From: Bacteriovoracaceae bacterium UBA3083
Lineage (GTDB): Bacteria > Bdellovibrionota > Bacteriovoracia > Bacteriovoracales > Bacteriovoracaceae
Length of the DNA: 64,000 nt
Direction of reading: 5' to 3'
Assembly (NCBI GenBank): GCA_002366565.1
Contig: DFBJ01000012.1
Coordinates: 310,001-374,000, forward strand
In this document: piece after piece, positions 37,352 to 46,500 of the stretch
Layout of the letters: each line of letters starts with the position of its first letter
Position numbering within the stretch: position 1 is the first letter of the stretch
The notes under the pieces: model-generated
The model's input: only the letters and a program-made list of their open reading frames with translations
Told to the model about the DNA's origin: nothing
The model's database searches: none
Translations under genes and position numbers: made by a program

Positions 37352-38641
37352 ATGATAACAAAAAAAGTTTTAATTATATCAATAGCATGTATTCCAATGT
37401 CCTATGGTAACTTTAAAGTTCAGAAATTTAATTTAGGGAAGTCACTATTCTTCGATAAAATACTTTCAGGTAACAAGAATATTTCGTGTGCTTCTTGTCA
37501 CAATCCTCTTCTTGGAACATCTGATAGACTCTCTCTCGGAATAGGAGAAGGAGGTACAGGCCTTGCGATGTTTAGAAATGCTGGGAAAATGAATTCGAGA
37601 GTTCATGAGAGAGTGCCAAGAAATTCACCACACCTTTTCAACTTAAGCGATAAGGATATAAGTTTTTTATTTCATGATGGTCGAATCTCTAAAAATAAAA
37701 ATTACCCTTCAGGTATACTTAGTCCTGCAAAAGAAGATCTCCCAGAAGGGCTTGAGAGCCTTCTTTCAGCACAAGCTCTTTTTCCTCCAACGTCTAATAC
37801 AGAAATGGCCGGGCAAGGTGTTGAGAATGATATTTCAAAGTATGCTGAGGAAGGAAAGCTATTTGGTGAAAATAGTGTCTGGGGAGTTCTTACACGAAGA
37901 ATAAGATCTAATAGAGAGTATGTCAGAATGTTTAAAGCTTCTTTTCAAGATATCAAAAAGGCAACAGATATAAAGGAAATTCATATTGCAAATGCTCTTG
38001 GTGAATATGAGAAGATAGCTTATCGATCTAAAAACTCTCCTTACGATCAATATATGCGCGGAGATATGGATGCATTATCAGAAAAACAAATAAAAGGCAT
38101 GCAAGTATTTAACGGGAAAGGAAGGTGTATTGAGTGTCACTCTGGCTCTAACTTTACTGATAATAAGTTTCACTCAATAGCATTACCATCAATAGGTGAA
38201 GGGAAAGGCCATGGAGATAAGAAGATAGAAGACTTTGGAAGAATGGGAGTCACTAACAGTTTGGATGATATATATAAATTTAGAACTCCATCCTTGAGAA
38301 ATTTATCCTTAACCGGACCGTATGGACATAATGGTGCTTACAAATCAATAAAAGGAATTATAGAACACCACTTGAATCCCAAAAAAGGATTAAGGAACTA
38401 TAATCTCAACAAAGCTTTACTATCCCAGGCAGAAATATTTGAAGGTAGGGATAATATTGCTCTAACAAAAATTATAAATACAAAGATTTTCAATACTTGT
38501 GACTTAGAAGTTGTAGAATTGAGTAATGAAGAAGTAGGACTACTTGAAGATTTTCTTCACTCTTTGACAGAAAGAAAGTTTGTAGATGCCTCTCACCTAA
38601 TTCCAAAGTCTGTCCCCTCAGGTTTAGATATTCACGATTAA
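37352..38641 (+). CDS. MauG/CcpA-type dihaem cytochrome c peroxidase
   Basis: 429 aa with signal peptide 1-19. Two c-type haem sites, CASCH (Cys46-His50) and CIECH (Cys259-His263), lie in the spacing of bacterial dihaem peroxidases. Flanking motifs (LGKSLFFDKILSGNKNISC, FRTPSLRNLSLTGPYGHNGA) are typical. The enzyme reduces hydrogen peroxide, or acts as a MauG-type oxidant, in the periplasm. AGGAG precedes the ATG. It is divergent from the adhesin operon with a 151-bp spacer and appears monocistronic. Confidence 0.88.
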   Translation: MITKKVLIISIACIPMSYGNFKVQKFNLGKSLFFDKILSGNKNISCASCHNPLLGTSDRLSLGIGEGGTGLAMFRNAGKMNSRVHERVPRNSPHLFNLSDKDISFLFHDGRISKNKNYPSGILSPAKEDLPEGLESLLSAQALFPPTSNTEMAGQGVENDISKYAEEGKLFGENSVWGVLTRRIRSNREYVRMFKASFQDIKKATDIKEIHIANALGEYEKIAYRSKNSPYDQYMRGDMDALSEKQIKGMQVFNGKGRCIECHSGSNFTDNKFHSIALPSIGEGKGHGDKKIEDFGRMGVTNSLDDIYKFRTPSLRNLSLTGPYGHNGAYKSIKGIIEHHLNPKKGLRNYNLNKALLSQAEIFEGRDNIALTKIINTKIFNTCDLEVVELSNEEVGLLEDFLHSLTERKFVDASHLIPKSVPSGLDIHD

Positions 38642-38651
38642 CTTTAATTAA

Positions 38652-38695
38652 TACCCAAGCATTCTTTCTAGTATGAAGGAAGAAATGTTTGGGTA
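38652..38695 (+). terminator. Hairpin after the peroxidase gene
   Basis: A 12-bp stem with one G-U pair (TACCCAAGCATT at 38652-38663 with AATGTTTGGGTA at 38684-38695) lies 11 bp after the stop codon. No T run follows, so it may be a factor-dependent stop or an mRNA 3' stabiliser rather than a classical terminator. Confidence 0.5.
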
Positions 38696-38760
38696 GCATT
38701 TGAACTTCCCCACCTTTGGAAATGGTGTTTATAACTTAGCAATCTAAAAACATTCTGAGG

Positions 38761-39549
38761 TTATGTGCTTGGTATCCTGCCTTCCGCAGGTAAAAGCGAC
38801 TCACTTAAGTTGATTTTCTCGACCTCAAATCTTTGACTCTTATTATTTAAACAAATTATTATTGAATCATTATAAAAGTAAGTGAAGTCAGGGCTATACT
38901 TTTGATTTTTATGATTACAGAATGTTTCCTGGAATAAAAAAGGTGTATCCTTCATTTTGTCTCTGAACATTAAAGCTGTGAAACTGCTATTATTATATAT
39001 TTTTTTTGCAAGCGGTGTATAGTTCTGACCAAGAAAAAAAAGTGGAAGAAGTACAAGAACGGAAGAAAAAATGGCTCCAGAGATTTCAAGCCCAATATCT
39101 GGAAACTTTGTCTTAGTACTGTCTACAGAACTGGCACTGAAGCTATGAATTAAATATTCAAGAAGAAAAATCAGTAAAAGTATAAAATATAAAACAAGAA
39201 ACTCTACACAAAAAAACAGAGACTTATCTAGAAAAGGGAAATAAGTAGGCTTAATACCAAAAATTAAATTCCCTAACCGTGAGCTTAATTCAGATGAAAT
39301 AGGTATCGTAAATAATGTAGTAACGAATTTTAACATTAAGTATTTTTTATATGCTGAAATAACACGAAGTAGGAACATATAAAAAGATAGTATAAAAACA
39401 ACAAGAAAGAACAAGTAGGAAGCATAAGTATAGACGAGTCCGGAAAAGTTGAATTTTAATCCTAGAAAAAAAAGAACTAAATATCCAATAAAACTTAGAA
39501 GTAACACTCTACTTCTATTCTCATAAATGCTACTAAAAAAATTCTTCAT
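38761..39549 (-). CDS. Four-helix inner-membrane protein of unknown function
   Basis: 262 aa. Hydrophobic helices lie at about 14-32, 38-62, 110-138 and 150-172, with a loop of about 45 residues before the third. The C-terminal 90 residues are soluble, with a single Cys pair (FCNHK and IICLNNK). No family was recognised. It is monocistronic, converging on the peroxidase gene. The sequence downstream of the start of this gene's promoter side (39550 onward) is a decayed island. Confidence 0.5.
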   Translation of the reverse strand: MKNFFSSIYENRSRVLLLSFIGYLVLFFLGLKFNFSGLVYTYASYLFFLVVFILSFYMFLLRVISAYKKYLMLKFVTTLFTIPISSELSSRLGNLIFGIKPTYFPFLDKSLFFCVEFLVLYFILLLIFLLEYLIHSFSASSVDSTKTKFPDIGLEISGAIFSSVLVLLPLFFLGQNYTPLAKKIYNNSSFTALMFRDKMKDTPFLFQETFCNHKNQKYSPDFTYFYNDSIIICLNNKSQRFEVEKINLSESLLPAEGRIPST

Positions 39550-39640
39550 AATAACTCCAAAGTTTTTTTTTAAAAGTATTATATCCAGTCTGACTATTTC
39601 ATTTTTTTAGGATAAATTTCGAGAAGTTCTCTTGTACATA

Positions 39641-40049
39641 TATAAAGTTACGACCAAGTATACTCCCACTCTAAGGCTAACGGGCCTTCACGGGTCGCAG
39701 GGGAAACCGAGTACTTCCAACAGACCAAGAACCAATACTTCCAGTAGAGTGTAACTTAAAAGAAGATTTTCAGCTTAACATTTTATGCTTAATCAAAGGC
39801 ATCCATCTATCAGATCTCCATCAGCTACTACTTCAAGAGTTATTACGTTTTCCAAACTTTGCAACACCTATCAAACTCGCCAGCCGACATACCTGATGAA
39901 CAAAGCGAGCAGGAATAACATGAGACTTCGCACTAGCAAGTATGTGGATAGGCCATACGAGACAGGAAATAACCATGGGATATACTCATATATTTCAGCA
40001 AGCAACTAGAGATGCTAAAAGAAAGACTCAGGAGATTGAGTTTATTTAA
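39641..40049 (+). pseudogene. Decayed tyrosine recombinase
   Basis: A single frame, broken by stops, keeps integrase landmarks. AFTGRRGNRVL resembles the TGxRxxE box. RHT then 19 positions (with three TGA stops and AGI) and IGH match the exact RHT-to-GH spacing of intact integrases. EITMGYTHI follows, equivalent to the nucleophile-Tyr motif. About 30 codons between the Arg box and RHT seem to be missing. It marks a dead insertion next to a DUF3892 gene and a dead regulator. Confidence 0.6.
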
Positions 40050-40070
40050 GAGACTTCATTCTCATAATAT

Positions 40071-40310
40071 TTAGAATAGCGGTAGATTATCCAAGTTATT
40101 CTTTGAAGTACTATCCGCATTTGTTCTTATAAACTTTACGTTGTACACGTGAACATCTGCTCTAGGACTCTCTTGCTCAACGTAATACTTATGTATACCT
40201 ATATCAATATGTCTTACTACCGTAGCTCTATTTTCCTGCCATGTAGTTCCCTTAACATCTGTAATGTCACCACTATTGTCTTTTCTAATGTGTGTAATTT
40301 CTCTTGCCAC
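40071..40310 (-). CDS. DUF3892 family protein
   Basis: 79 aa starting with GTG (GGAGA upstream). The motif order ITHIRKDNSGDITDV, IDIGIHKYYV, FIRTNADSTSKNNLDNLP matches DUF3892, small soluble proteins of unknown function often found on islands and in defence or phage contexts. The reading frame is intact although both neighbours are decayed. Confidence 0.65.
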   Translation of the reverse strand: MAREITHIRKDNSGDITDVKGTTWQENRATVVRHIDIGIHKYYVEQESPRADVHVYNVKFIRTNADSTSKNNLDNLPLF

Positions 40311-40508
40311 GATTCTCTCCTTTTATAAAATTATCACACAAGGCTGAAACAATATCGACTCAAGATTTCTTGATATTTCATAAGAGAAACAGTTATCATT
40401 TCTGATGAGTTGCTACTGTATCAGGAAAAGTAGTTTTCTCTGGATAGGTTCCGTCACAGCTGTACATTTTTTAGATGACAGCCGTCTACTTCTAGCAGCC
40501 CTCCTAAG

Positions 40509-41125
40509 CTACAAATTCCCGAGGAGATTCTTAACAATACAAAGCTTCAAGTCATCTAATAAGTTTATCTTTTCAATACAAGTATCAATCACCTGATCTC
40601 TTAGCTCATCTTGTCCAAGATTATCTTCATAGTCTTTAAACGTATAACCATAACTTAGTACAATATGTTGTATTCGTTCTTTAGTTAGTTCTATACGTCC
40701 ATTTTCTATATGTCCTATAGATGCTTTTCAATAACTACAATGATCAGAAGCTTCGTACTGTGATAGGCCTTTAATTCTTCTCGTAGACTTGATTACTTTA
40801 CATTCTTTGGTTATTAATTTTTGATAGCTTCTTCTGTCTGAATTACGGAGAACCTTTTTAATTGTTTTCCCTTACCCCTTTTACTTTTTCCCTTAGATTT
40901 CTCTATCAACTTCTTAACTCTTATAAAATCTAAATAGTCGAGGCCATATAAAGTAACAAACTCAACAATTCGCTTACGTTTAAGAGAAACTCTACCATCC
41001 TCTATAGCACCAATTCCTTTATCTGAAAGTCCTAGTTTTTCTCCAGCTTCCTTTAAAGTTAAATCCAATTCTAGGCAAAGTTCTCTAAGTGAAGCTGGTC
41101 AAACAAAATGACCTTCTTGTCGCAT
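40509..41125 (-). pseudogene. Two-HTH XRE-type regulator, broken by two TGA codons and a frameshift
   Basis: Starting at ATG 41125 the frame reads MRQEGHFV, TGA (41099-41101), PASLRELCLELDLTLKEAGE and a first HTH (SDKGIGAIEDGRVSLKRKRI). After a frameshift near an A5 run (about 40858) it continues as NSDRRSYQKLITKECKVIK and a second HTH (GLSQYEASDHCSY, TGA at 40738-40740, KASIGHIENGRIELTKERI), ending LKLCIVKNLLGNL at 40509. Both HTHs and the linker fit one roughly 200-codon gene. The intact 84-codon part is only a fragment. Confidence 0.65.
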
Positions 41126-41724
41126 CTTTTAAGTTCCTTTGTTTCCATTTCTAAATTTTTATTTGTTTACAGGACGCTTGGATTAGTCATCTAAGCCAGC
41201 GTACCGCCATTAAAAATCTCTAATAATTTAGGTAGTTGACGTCAAAAGGCTAATCCACGTAGCCACATTTTTAGCTACGAATAGCCAACTCCAGTAACAT
41301 TGATTAGTTTTGTCATCAGTAGAAACGTGAATCAAACCTTAGATATCAACTTCTTTAAGTTATTTATTTCCTAAGTATTTGTAATGATGTTAACGATGTC
41401 TTTTTTGTATTGTGGGTGATAAAAAAGCCCTAATTCCCACTATAAATGAGTCAATATTAACTAACTGAGTCATAGCGAATAAATATGCTTTCAAAAGTAG
41501 ACTCTTAACAATTTACTACTCCGTCACATTGCGGTATAAAAGTATGAATAACATAATTTTTGAGTTCTAAAAAACCACGAAAAAACCACGTACTTTTTCA
41601 AAAACCACGAAAAAACAACGGAAGCGGATAAAAATAGATAAATCTCAAACATAACAAACTAAACGTCTAAGTACCTACTAGCACTAAGCTAACAAGACTT
41701 AAGTAACATAAAACGGAAGCTTAT
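41126..41724. other. Gene-free region upstream of prfC
   Basis: About 600 bp with no credible ORF, RNA gene or strong terminator recognised. It probably contains the rest of the decayed island (left part) and the prfC promoter (right part). The only distinct structure is the AAAAACCACG repeat cluster at 41570-41620. Confidence 0.5.
41570..41620. repeat. AAAAACCACG direct repeats upstream of prfC
   Basis: Three exact copies start at 41570, 41581 and 41600, and a fourth with one mismatch (AAAAACAACG) starts at 41611. The steps of 11, 19 and 11 bp make two pairs, each about one helical turn. The cluster is about 105 bp upstream of the prfC start, where an operator or mRNA-leader element could act. 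Confidence 0.5.
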
Positions 41725-43332
41725 ATGAACGAAGACAGCCCACGGTGTACATTCGCTATTATCTCTCACCCTGATGCAGGGAAAACAACAATGACTGAAA
41801 AGTTACTGTGGTTTGGTCGAGTCGTTAGAGACGTAGGAATGGTTAAGTCTAAGCAAGGAAACTATGCGAAGTCCGACTGGATGGAAATGGAAAAAGAAAG
41901 AGGTATCTCAATTACTTCGTCTGTTATGTCGTTTCCATATAATCAGAGAGCAATGCACCTTCTAGATACTCCAGGACATAAGGATTTCTCTGAAGATACT
42001 TATAGAACACTTACAGCTGTAGAATCAGTGCTTATGATGATTGACTCGGCCAAAGGTGTGGAAGAGCAAACAAAGAAACTAATGGAAGTTTGTCGTTTAA
42101 GAGATACTCCAATTGTTACGTTCATGAATAAATTTGACCGTGATGCAATGGATCCATTTGAGCTTATAGATAACGTAGAAAAGATTTGTTCTATTCAATG
42201 TGTGCCAATGACATGGCCCGTAGGTAGTGGAGTCGACTTTAAAGGTGTATACGATATAGCATCTAAGACAATTAGAAGCTTTGACGAAGGGAATGACCCA
42301 GACAGTGCTACAGTACTGGATGCTAGCGATCTATATTCTGACGAAGTTATTAACTATGTAGGTAAAGATCTTGTTGAAAAACTTGAAGAAGACCTAGAAA
42401 TGGTTACTGAGATGATGCCAGAGTTTATCGAAGAAGAATTCCTAGCAGGTATTATGACACCTGTCTTTTTTGGTACTGCACTTCACAACTTCGGCGTAAA
42501 AGAAACATTAGATATGATTTCGAGTCATGGCCCAGGACCGGCTTCAAGAGAAGTAAGACTTGCTCCTTTTGATGAAAAGTCTGATGTAAGAGAGATTAGT
42601 CCAGAAGAAAGTAAGTTCACAGGCTTTATATTTAAGATCCAAGCAAATATGGATAAGAAACACAGAGACAGAGTTGCATTTATGCGAGTTTGCTCAGGAG
42701 TATTTGAGAGAAATACTAAGATACATCATGTGAGAACAGGAAAAGATATTAAGATAGCTTCACCACTTATCTTTCAAGCACAGGATAGAGAGATAACAGA
42801 AAGAGCATACCCTGGAGACATCATCGGTCTTCACGATACAGGTAAATTTCAAATTGGAGATACATTCTCTAATGGTGAGAAGATTGAATTTACAGGAATT
42901 CCAAATTTTGCACCAGAGATTTTTAGAAAGGTTCTTTTAAAAGACCCAATGAAAGCAAAGCAACTTGATAAAGGTCTTCAGCAACTCTCTGAGGAAGGAA
43001 CTGTTCAACTATTTAGACGTCACACAAGCCCAGAAAAAATTCTTGGAGCAGTTGGTGTACTACAGTTTGAAGTTGTGAAGCATCGCCTCGAAGATGAATA
43101 CAGTGTAAGAGGAGAATATGAATCTTACGGCTTCGTGGGTGTGAGATGGTTAAAATTTAAAAATGATAATCAAAAAGATAAATTTATTCAAAAGAATGGT
43201 TCAAATATAGTTTACGACAATAAATCTAGACCTTGCTTTGCTGTTAGAAGTGAATGGGACCTAAAACTTGTAATGGAAAAGAATGAAGAAGTTGAATTTT
43301 ACTCAACGTCTGACTTCAAAAAATCTCATTAA
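41725..43332 (+). CDS. prfC: Peptide chain release factor 3 (RF3)
   Basis: 535 aa, the normal RF3 length. GTPase motifs: HPDAGKTT (P-loop), ERGISITSSV, DTPGHKDFSEDTYR and MNKFDRD. The RF3-specific C-terminal part includes LQQLSEEGTVQLFR and ILGAVGVLQFEVVKHRLEDE. RF3 recycles RF1/RF2 from terminating ribosomes in a GTP-dependent way. It appears monocistronic, with the giant repeat gene 183 bp downstream on the same strand. Confidence 0.95.
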   Translation: MNEDSPRCTFAIISHPDAGKTTMTEKLLWFGRVVRDVGMVKSKQGNYAKSDWMEMEKERGISITSSVMSFPYNQRAMHLLDTPGHKDFSEDTYRTLTAVESVLMMIDSAKGVEEQTKKLMEVCRLRDTPIVTFMNKFDRDAMDPFELIDNVEKICSIQCVPMTWPVGSGVDFKGVYDIASKTIRSFDEGNDPDSATVLDASDLYSDEVINYVGKDLVEKLEEDLEMVTEMMPEFIEEEFLAGIMTPVFFGTALHNFGVKETLDMISSHGPGPASREVRLAPFDEKSDVREISPEESKFTGFIFKIQANMDKKHRDRVAFMRVCSGVFERNTKIHHVRTGKDIKIASPLIFQAQDREITERAYPGDIIGLHDTGKFQIGDTFSNGEKIEFTGIPNFAPEIFRKVLLKDPMKAKQLDKGLQQLSEEGTVQLFRRHTSPEKILGAVGVLQFEVVKHRLEDEYSVRGEYESYGFVGVRWLKFKNDNQKDKFIQKNGSNIVYDNKSRPCFAVRSEWDLKLVMEKNEEVEFYSTSDFKKSH

Positions 43333-43356
43333 ACCAAATATCAACTAGTTACGACA

Positions 43357-43386
43357 AGCTATGTGTCTAAAATGTGGCACATAGCT
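43357..43386 (+). terminator. Hairpin downstream of prfC
   Basis: AGCTATGTG (43357-43365) pairs perfectly with CACATAGCT (43378-43386) around a 12-nt loop, 24 bp after the prfC stop. No T run follows, so it is a weak intrinsic terminator at best. Confidence 0.4.
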
Positions 43387-43451
43387 GTAGAAAACTTCAC
43401 CTACTAAATTATAAACACCTATTTTTACACGTTTTCTTAAGGATAACTTAC

Positions 43452-43509
43452 CTCACGTTAAAATTGTATATACCGAAAAACATATAAAGGTATAAAGATA
43501 TAACGTGAG
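43452..43509 (+). promoter_or_regulatory. Inverted repeat overlapping the ribosome site of the giant gene
   Basis: CTCACGTTA (43452-43460) and TAACGTGAG (43501-43509) are perfect 9-bp complements. The right arm contains the only Shine-Dalgarno-like sequence (GTGAG) and ends 6 nt before the ATG at 43516. Folding would hide the ribosome site; as DNA it could also be an operator. Confidence 0.45.
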
Positions 43510-43515
43510 ATACTT

Positions 43516-46500
43516 ATGAATGTTAAAAATCTAATTACAGGTGTTTCGACTTTAGCGTTCCTAGCTATAGGTGGCCTTGTAGTTAATAAAACACTTAAAT
43601 CCAACAAAGAACATTCATCAGAACTAGCTCCAAAGAAGTTTCAAAGAAAGTACAAACTCGTCAAAAGATCAATTAGTAATCCAAGTCAAAATAATATTAC
43701 TCAATCAACTAAAGATAAATCTGACTCATCTACTTTAAGTACAGATAAATCAAGTGCGAAGGGAAAACTTCATAAAAATAAAAAAGGAAAAATCTCTTCT
43801 AAAACAACATCTTCTAAAAAGAAACAAAAGCTGAGTAAAATTGATTCATACAATGCTGATCAAACATATTATTTAGATGAAGATAGTGACAAAGATAGAA
43901 CAACAAAAAACACAGAAGGAATTACATACGCAACAGGTACAAAAAAACAAGAGAGTAAAAAATCTGAAGATGTTTCTTCAGATAGTTCTTCGAGTTCAAG
44001 CTCATCAAGTTCATCAAAAACTAAAGTGATAAAAGGAAGTATTCCTGCCCTTATAGGCTCGATCACAAAAGTAGACTCTTCAATATTTATAAACGAAGCG
44101 TATTCAGCAAATTGTGTTAACCCAAAAATAGAACTCTTTAACTCTCAAACAATGTCAGTAGTTGCAGACAACCCTATAAATGAAGAGAGTTTAAAATCAA
44201 CTACAGACTTCACCTTCGATCCAGAAAAACTTCAATTAGATGTTGAGATACCTACAAAATACATTCTTAGAACAAGTGGTTGTAGTATAAATTATCAAAG
44301 AATAATAACAAGCTTCTATGAAACACAGAATCTAGGTCCAGCAACGACACTCATCTCAAGTATCATAAGATCGAGTTTCGAGTTAGACCTTGAGACCATA
44401 GATAGTTATGCTCTTCATAAAGCAACACAAGAATTAGAAGACAGTACTTCTCCAACAGACTCAGAAGAAGAAGTATATACAAAACTTGAAGCCACTCTTG
44501 GTTTAAAAGAAAAGTTTCAACAAACATTTGAAGGTAATGGCCCAGAGCTATTACTTTCCGCAGCACCTGAAATTAGTGAAATAAACGTAGATGAACTACT
44601 TAAAGAGAAAACAAATTATACATACACTGTAAATACATCTCATTGGAATCAGAATTATGATATTGCCTATGAGTGGATATTAAACGATACAAAAGTTTCT
44701 AACAATGCCTCATGGAGTTTCACACCAAGTGCAAACTCGCCTACCGCTTATGATGTTGTATTAAAAGTAGGTAGAAAGAATTCAGGAGACTTTGATGTTG
44801 ATACAAGTTTCCCATACCATCTTTTAGAGTACACAATCCCTATAGAAGATACATTTGAAACGACTGCACCAAACTTTAACTTAAATATTGCTTCTTCAAA
44901 TCCTACAGCCAATAAGAATATTGTTCTAGATATACAAACTGGTGCTGAAGTATCTACGGGAGTTTATGCAAATTGTGAAACATTTTCAAATATCGCTATC
45001 ACAGAAGATGACACATTCCCGACAGATACAGATTTTAATATTGCTTGTACTACAGCGACAACTCAAAGTTTAAATTACTTAATACAAAAAGCAACAGACG
45101 GTATTGTTGATATAAATATATGGGCAATAGATGTTAACGGGAACAGAAGTTCTGCAAAAATCTTATCTATTGAAGTAGATACAACAGAACCAACAATGGC
45201 ATTTAACTCTTTAGCTACAAACTACAGAGCGGATAGAACAATTGATATAAAATGGGATGTTACTGAAAAGAACAATGATGGAACAGAAAACTTCATAGTA
45301 GACTTCTTCGATGGTTCGTCATGGAGTAATATTGGAAATGTAGCTTCTGTAGCTGGAGAGATTGATGATGAGACATATACTTTAAGTTTTGACTTACCAA
45401 ATATTCTCGTATCAAATGCTAGATTTAGAGTTACCTTCAATGACTCTCTTGGAAATACAAAGGTACTAGAAAGTTCAGATATTGCAATCAACAAACCTGT
45501 ACTTGCAATCTCACCTACAACACACAATTATAGTGATACTTTAAACCTATCTAATGGTACAAATCAAGCATTTACAGTTTCAAACAGTGGCCAAGCAAGC
45601 GCAGACTTCTGTAGTAATCCAACTCTAAGTGGCGCGAATACTTCAGAATTTGAAATAACAACAGATAACTGCTCATCAAATGATTTAGCAGTATCTTCTA
45701 GTTGTAATATTATAGTAAGACCTACCCCAACAACAAAGGGTGCAAAGTCAGCAACTCTAAACTGGACGTGTGGAAGTGATAGCGTAAGCTCAAATTTATC
45801 ATACAATTCAATTAATAACGCTCCAGTTGCACCAAATGACTTCTCGAATACGACAAATGAAGATACTCCACTAGCTTTCAATGTAAACATTGGAAATGAT
45901 ATAGATGGAGACTCATTAACATACTCAATTGTCACTTCAACAACTCAGGGAACTCTAACAAACTGTATGGCATCTGATGTTGATCTGAGTTGTTTATACA
46001 CTCCAGCAGCAGACTATAACGGAAGTGATAGTTTTACTTATAAAGTAAATGATGGAACAACTGATTCGTTAAATGTCACAACGGTTAGTCTCACAATAAA
46101 TCCAGTTAATGATGCTCCAATAATTGGAAGTGACCAGTCCTTCACTACAGATGAAGATACGCCATTAAATATAACTTTGAGTCCTGGTTCTGATATTGAT
46201 ATACCTGCTCAGACGCTCTCTTATAAATTAATAACAGCTCCAACTAACGGTGTACTTTCAAGCTGTATTGATACATCAACATATAAAACAGACAGAGACT
46301 GTACATACTCACCTAACTTAAATTACAACGGATCAGATTCATTCACTTACGAAGTATACGATGGTGATACAAACTCTGTATCTACAGCGACTGTGACATT
46401 TACTATAAATAGCGTTAACGACGCTCCTCAACTGGCTGCAGGACAGGCTGAGACAACAGCAGAAGACACAGTTCTAAACTTCAATTTAAATCCAGGTACA

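Noticed and set aside
39655..39760. GC-richer stretch that looked like a structured RNA
   Set aside because: No tRNA cloverleaf or known RNA core could be folded by eye; it translates into the Arg-box region of the dead integrase.
39785..40009. 74-aa plus-strand ORF
   Set aside because: No ribosome site and no protein-like pattern; it is an alternative frame of the decayed tyrosine recombinase, whose motifs lie in the neighbouring frame.
40405..40596. 63-aa plus-strand ORF
   Set aside because: Antisense to the decayed two-HTH regulator; no ribosome site or recognisable domain.
40738..41101. TGA read as a sense codon (recoding), given two in-frame TGAs in one gene
   Set aside because: TGA is used as a normal stop elsewhere in the window (for example 20074-20076 and 21086-21088), and the same gene also has a frameshift, so decay explains it better.
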